Assembly: GCA_020352515.1 (NCBI GenBank)
Contig: CP070678.1
Coordinates: forward strand, 5,628,377 to 5,664,206
Direction of reading: 5' to 3'
Source: Phycisphaerales bacterium
Lineage (GTDB): Bacteria > Planctomycetota > Phycisphaerae > Sedimentisphaerales > Anaerobacaceae
DNA: 35,830 bases
In this document: positions 33,982 through 35,830 of the stretch, one piece after another
How positions within the stretch are numbered: the first letter of the stretch is position 1
How the letters are laid out: every line of letters starts with the position of its first letter
The notes under the pieces: model-generated
What the model was told of the DNA's origin: nothing
The model's database searches: none
Seen by the model: only the letters and a program-made list of their open reading frames with translations
Program-made: the position numbers and the translations under genes

Positions 33982-34812
33982 ATGGTTCTTGCCAACGTCA
34001 CCGTGGAATGGTATCTTGTTGACCAGTATTTGTACTCGCTGCTCTGGGAAAGACGAATGAGCTACTACAGCTCTGGAAAGTCGAAGCTTTTGAAAGACTT
34101 TGATGTAACCGCAGATCTCGTGCGGGATTTCCTCATTCACCGTTATGACCGAGAATTCACCGACACATTATATAGAGAGGCACGGCAGGAATATGAAAAC
34201 GTGATTGCGGAAATACCGCACATCAAAGATGTGCGCGCTCGTGCTCTAAATTCCTTCCTGCTAATTACCGCTCAGGAATTGGCTCTGTACAAGGCAATGA
34301 AGAGGCACGGCAAGGAACCGGGCGAAGTGTGGGAAATCTGCCATGAGGCAATCAAGCGGAGGATGAAGAGATTCTCGAATATAAAGCGTTGGTTGCTCAA
34401 ACGTCTTATGTACTCCAGTTTCTTGACCAGAAGGGTGAAAAAGCGAGCCCTGAAACAGGAGCCGCTCAAGTTTGGAGATTTTGAGCTGAGATATGTTCTT
34501 GGCGATGGAATCGAGTTCGACTGGGGTGTAGATTATGTGGCATGCGGGAACTATAACTATGTGAAAGCACAGGGTGCGGAAGAGTTTGCTCCTTATGTGT
34601 GTATGTCGGATATTGCATTGAGTGATGCGTTGGGATGGGGCCTGATCAGAACACAAACGATAGCTGACGGATGTGAGTCGTGCGACTTCAGATTCAAGAA
34701 AGGAAGCGACACGAAGATATCGTCCAAGTCGCCCGAAGTACAGGCAACCATCCAGAGAATAGAGAAGAAAGGAGTAAGTAGCAATGGGAACGACTGCCTT
34801 GAAATTCAGTGA
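33982..34812 (+). CDS. L-2-amino-thiazoline-4-carboxylate hydrolase-like protein
   Basis: Up to 276 residues, no signal peptide or membrane helix. Resembles the ATC hydrolase family: YYSSGKSKLLKDFD near the N-terminus and the C-terminal GCESCDFRFKKGSDTK motif, whose cysteines may be catalytic or metal-binding. Known family members open the thiazoline ring to give carbamoyl-cysteine; most homologs are uncharacterised. The family pattern begins near ATG 34057, which has GGGAAAG upstream, so the first 25 residues from 33982 are uncertain. It overlaps the sigma-factor gene by 29 bases, indicating coupling. Confidence 0.82.
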   Translation: MVLANVTVEWYLVDQYLYSLLWERRMSYYSSGKSKLLKDFDVTADLVRDFLIHRYDREFTDTLYREARQEYENVIAEIPHIKDVRARALNSFLLITAQELALYKAMKRHGKEPGEVWEICHEAIKRRMKRFSNIKRWLLKRLMYSSFLTRRVKKRALKQEPLKFGDFELRYVLGDGIEFDWGVDYVACGNYNYVKAQGAEEFAPYVCMSDIALSDALGWGLIRTQTIADGCESCDFRFKKGSDTKISSKSPEVQATIQRIEKKGVSSNGNDCLEIQ

Positions 34813-35386
34813 TATCTACGATGAATTTCATGAAAAACTACACCGTTATCTTGAACGAATGAACGGAAAGAACAATGCAGAAGACCTCACCCAAGAGGTC
34901 CTTCTGAGAATCAATAAGGGGCTGAAGGACTTTAAAGGCAGGTCAAGCCTTTCTACGTGGGTGTACCGGATCGCCACGAACGTTGCTTTGGACAGGATGA
35001 AGAGTCGATCATTCCGACAAGACAACGAAACAGTGGCGCTTGAGGGGACGGACGCTGATCCGGATGCCGGACATATCTGCATAGACGAGAAGAGCCTTTC
35101 TGCTGAGCGGGAGGCGATTAGAAATGAGATGAATGAGTGTATCCGGGAGTATGTGGATAAGTTGCCGGCCGATTACCGGACTGTGGTCATACTGAGCGAG
35201 ATAAAGGATCTGAAAAACCAGGAGATAGCGGACATACTGGGAATCAGCCTTGATACAGTTAAGATCAGGCTGCATCGAGCCAGAGTGCGGTTAAGGGCCG
35301 AATTCGAGGCGGGATGTGATTTCTATCATGACGAGAACGGCAACCTGGCCTGCGACAGAAAGAAATCTGAGAAAGATGGTGAATGA
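34784..35386 (+). CDS. ECF-type sigma-70 family factor with C-terminal cysteine motif
   Basis: A 200-residue sigma factor. Region 2 is around 10-70 (NNAEDLTQEVLLRINKGL, STWVYRIATNVALDRMKS) and region 4 around 125-175 (LPADYRTVVILSEIKDL, IADILGISLDTVKIRLHRAR). After region 4 comes GCDFYHDENGNLACDRKK, with two cysteines that could bind zinc or sense thiol state. No anti-sigma gene is adjacent; the extension may regulate it. AAAGGAG lies 9 bases before the ATG. It presumably directs transcription of its own cassette with the ATC-hydrolase-like and DGC proteins. Confidence 0.92.
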   Translation: MGTTALKFSDIYDEFHEKLHRYLERMNGKNNAEDLTQEVLLRINKGLKDFKGRSSLSTWVYRIATNVALDRMKSRSFRQDNETVALEGTDADPDAGHICIDEKSLSAEREAIRNEMNECIREYVDKLPADYRTVVILSEIKDLKNQEIADILGISLDTVKIRLHRARVRLRAEFEAGCDFYHDENGNLACDRKKSEKDGE

Positions 35387-35395
35387 GCGTATCCT

Positions 35396-35428
35396 TTTCT
35401 GACCTCCTCTCGTCTGTAAGGTCAGAAA
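35396..35428 (+). promoter_or_regulatory. Hairpin next to and partly over a ribosome-binding site
   Basis: TTTCTGACCT (35396-35405) and AGGTCAGAAA (35419-35428) pair perfectly over a 13-base loop. With one bulged T the stem continues into CC/GG, covering the first bases of AAAGGAG (35426-35432), the ribosome site of the DGC gene. It may throttle translation or act as an attenuator; it lacks a T tract. Confidence 0.6.
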
Positions 35429-35440
35429 GGAGCCAAGACA

Positions 35441-35830
35441 ATGAGAACGAATGAGAAGACGAATGGAAGGCATGATAGTGCTCAAGTATCCGCAAATGTG
35501 TTTTGCAGTGGAAGACCTGAAGGATACGCCGGATTGCCGCAAACCACGAACATCAGAAGCAATGAGAAGACCATGTGCGCAGAAGGAATCACCGACAAGA
35601 AAAGAAAGGGAGCGGCAAACGGCTGCGCTGGCCGCAGGGAGAATATTACTGTGAGCAAATCAAGTCACAGTTTTTCCGTCGAGGTTGAAGGCATGAAGGC
35701 GGTATGTCCTCTCGGCGAAGTTGTGGGAAACAAGATGATCGCCGAGGGGAGGATTCCTGTCATTTCGTGCGAAGGAGGGTGTTTTCGGGGAGAAATTGCC
35801 AGAATGGCGGCACATATAGTGGCAAAGGAA
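35441..35830 (+). CDS. Putative zinc-binding protein, DGC-type, 5' part
   Basis: An open frame of 130 codons from ATG 35441 to the window edge. AAAGGAG lies 9 bases upstream. The first ~75 residues are polar and low in similarity. From about residue 80 the sequence reads VEVEGMKAVCPLGEVVG, and then RIPVISCEGGCFRGEIARMA, which is the conserved cysteine region of DGC-domain proteins annotated as putative zinc-binding. Such genes often accompany ECF factors in anaerobes. An alternative start is a GTG at 35654 (SKSSHSFSVEVEG), which would remove the odd N-terminal part. The C-terminus with the remaining cysteines is outside the window. Confidence 0.75.
   Translation, partial: MRTNEKTNGRHDSAQVSANVFCSGRPEGYAGLPQTTNIRSNEKTMCAEGITDKKRKGAANGCAGRRENITVSKSSHSFSVEVEGMKAVCPLGEVVGNKMIAEGRIPVISCEGGCFRGEIARMAAHIVAKE

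Noticed and set aside
1..35830. CRISPR arrays, insertion sequences, rRNA genes
   Set aside because: No regularly spaced repeats, transposase motifs or rRNA signatures were seen in the window.

Overview
The window is GC-rich chromosomal DNA from a bacterium that looks like a planctomycete, probably of the Phycisphaerae type. This is inference from gene content; there is no rRNA here. The pointers are Tat-type leaders on a sulfatase and a Gfo/Idh/MocA oxidoreductase, a large beta-propeller/multiheme protein of the hydrazine-synthase-alpha-like group, a HAF-repeat protein, a TMTC-like membrane protein with TPRs, and many small membrane-anchored proteins. Iron-sulfur and rubrerythrin-like genes suggest an anaerobic or microaerobic life.

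Layout, left half. Bases 1-611 hold the start of a membrane protein that runs off the left edge. It follows glycyl-tRNA synthetase on the minus strand. A secreted DUF4932-type metalloprotease (plus) faces a three-gene overlapping minus operon: two half-size ferritin-like proteins and an alpha/beta hydrolase. Next comes a tight plus-strand cassette of zinc metallopeptidase, ATP-grasp ligase and GNAT acetyltransferase (5435-8004), then a 73-residue membrane protein (minus), a solitary BioY biotin transporter, a Gfo/Idh/MocA oxidoreductase and a sulfatase. tRNA-Gln(CUG), exonuclease III and a glycosyltransferase fused to an alpha/alpha-barrel domain complete this half.

Centre (16273-23013). One operon runs Rrf2-family regulator, cysK, cysE, nadA, metY, nifU, nifS. 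It joins cysteine synthesis, sulfide incorporation into homocysteine, desulfuration of cysteine and Fe-S scaffold assembly, plus one Fe-S client (NadA). The regulator has three clustered cysteines like IscR. A 13-bp palindrome sits exactly between its -35 and -10 boxes, so Fe-S-sensitive autoregulation is likely.

Right half. The last ~97 bases of nifS occur a second time at 28671-28767, and all eight differences are synonymous. Between the two copies lies a 5.7-kb block of different character. It encodes a secreted nine-cysteine peptide, a strong hairpin, a membrane-anchored LolA-like protein, a C39-peptidase/rhodanese fusion, and a large GT-C/TPR membrane protein. This is the best candidate for an undescribed system and may be an inserted module. 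Beyond it lie an anchored helical protein, an intact HAF-repeat protein next to a decayed copy of its own 5' end, the propeller/multiheme protein, and at the right edge a three-gene cassette: ATC-hydrolase-like protein, ECF sigma factor and a DGC-type zinc protein cut by the window end. The DGC gene's ribosome-binding site abuts a 10-bp hairpin.
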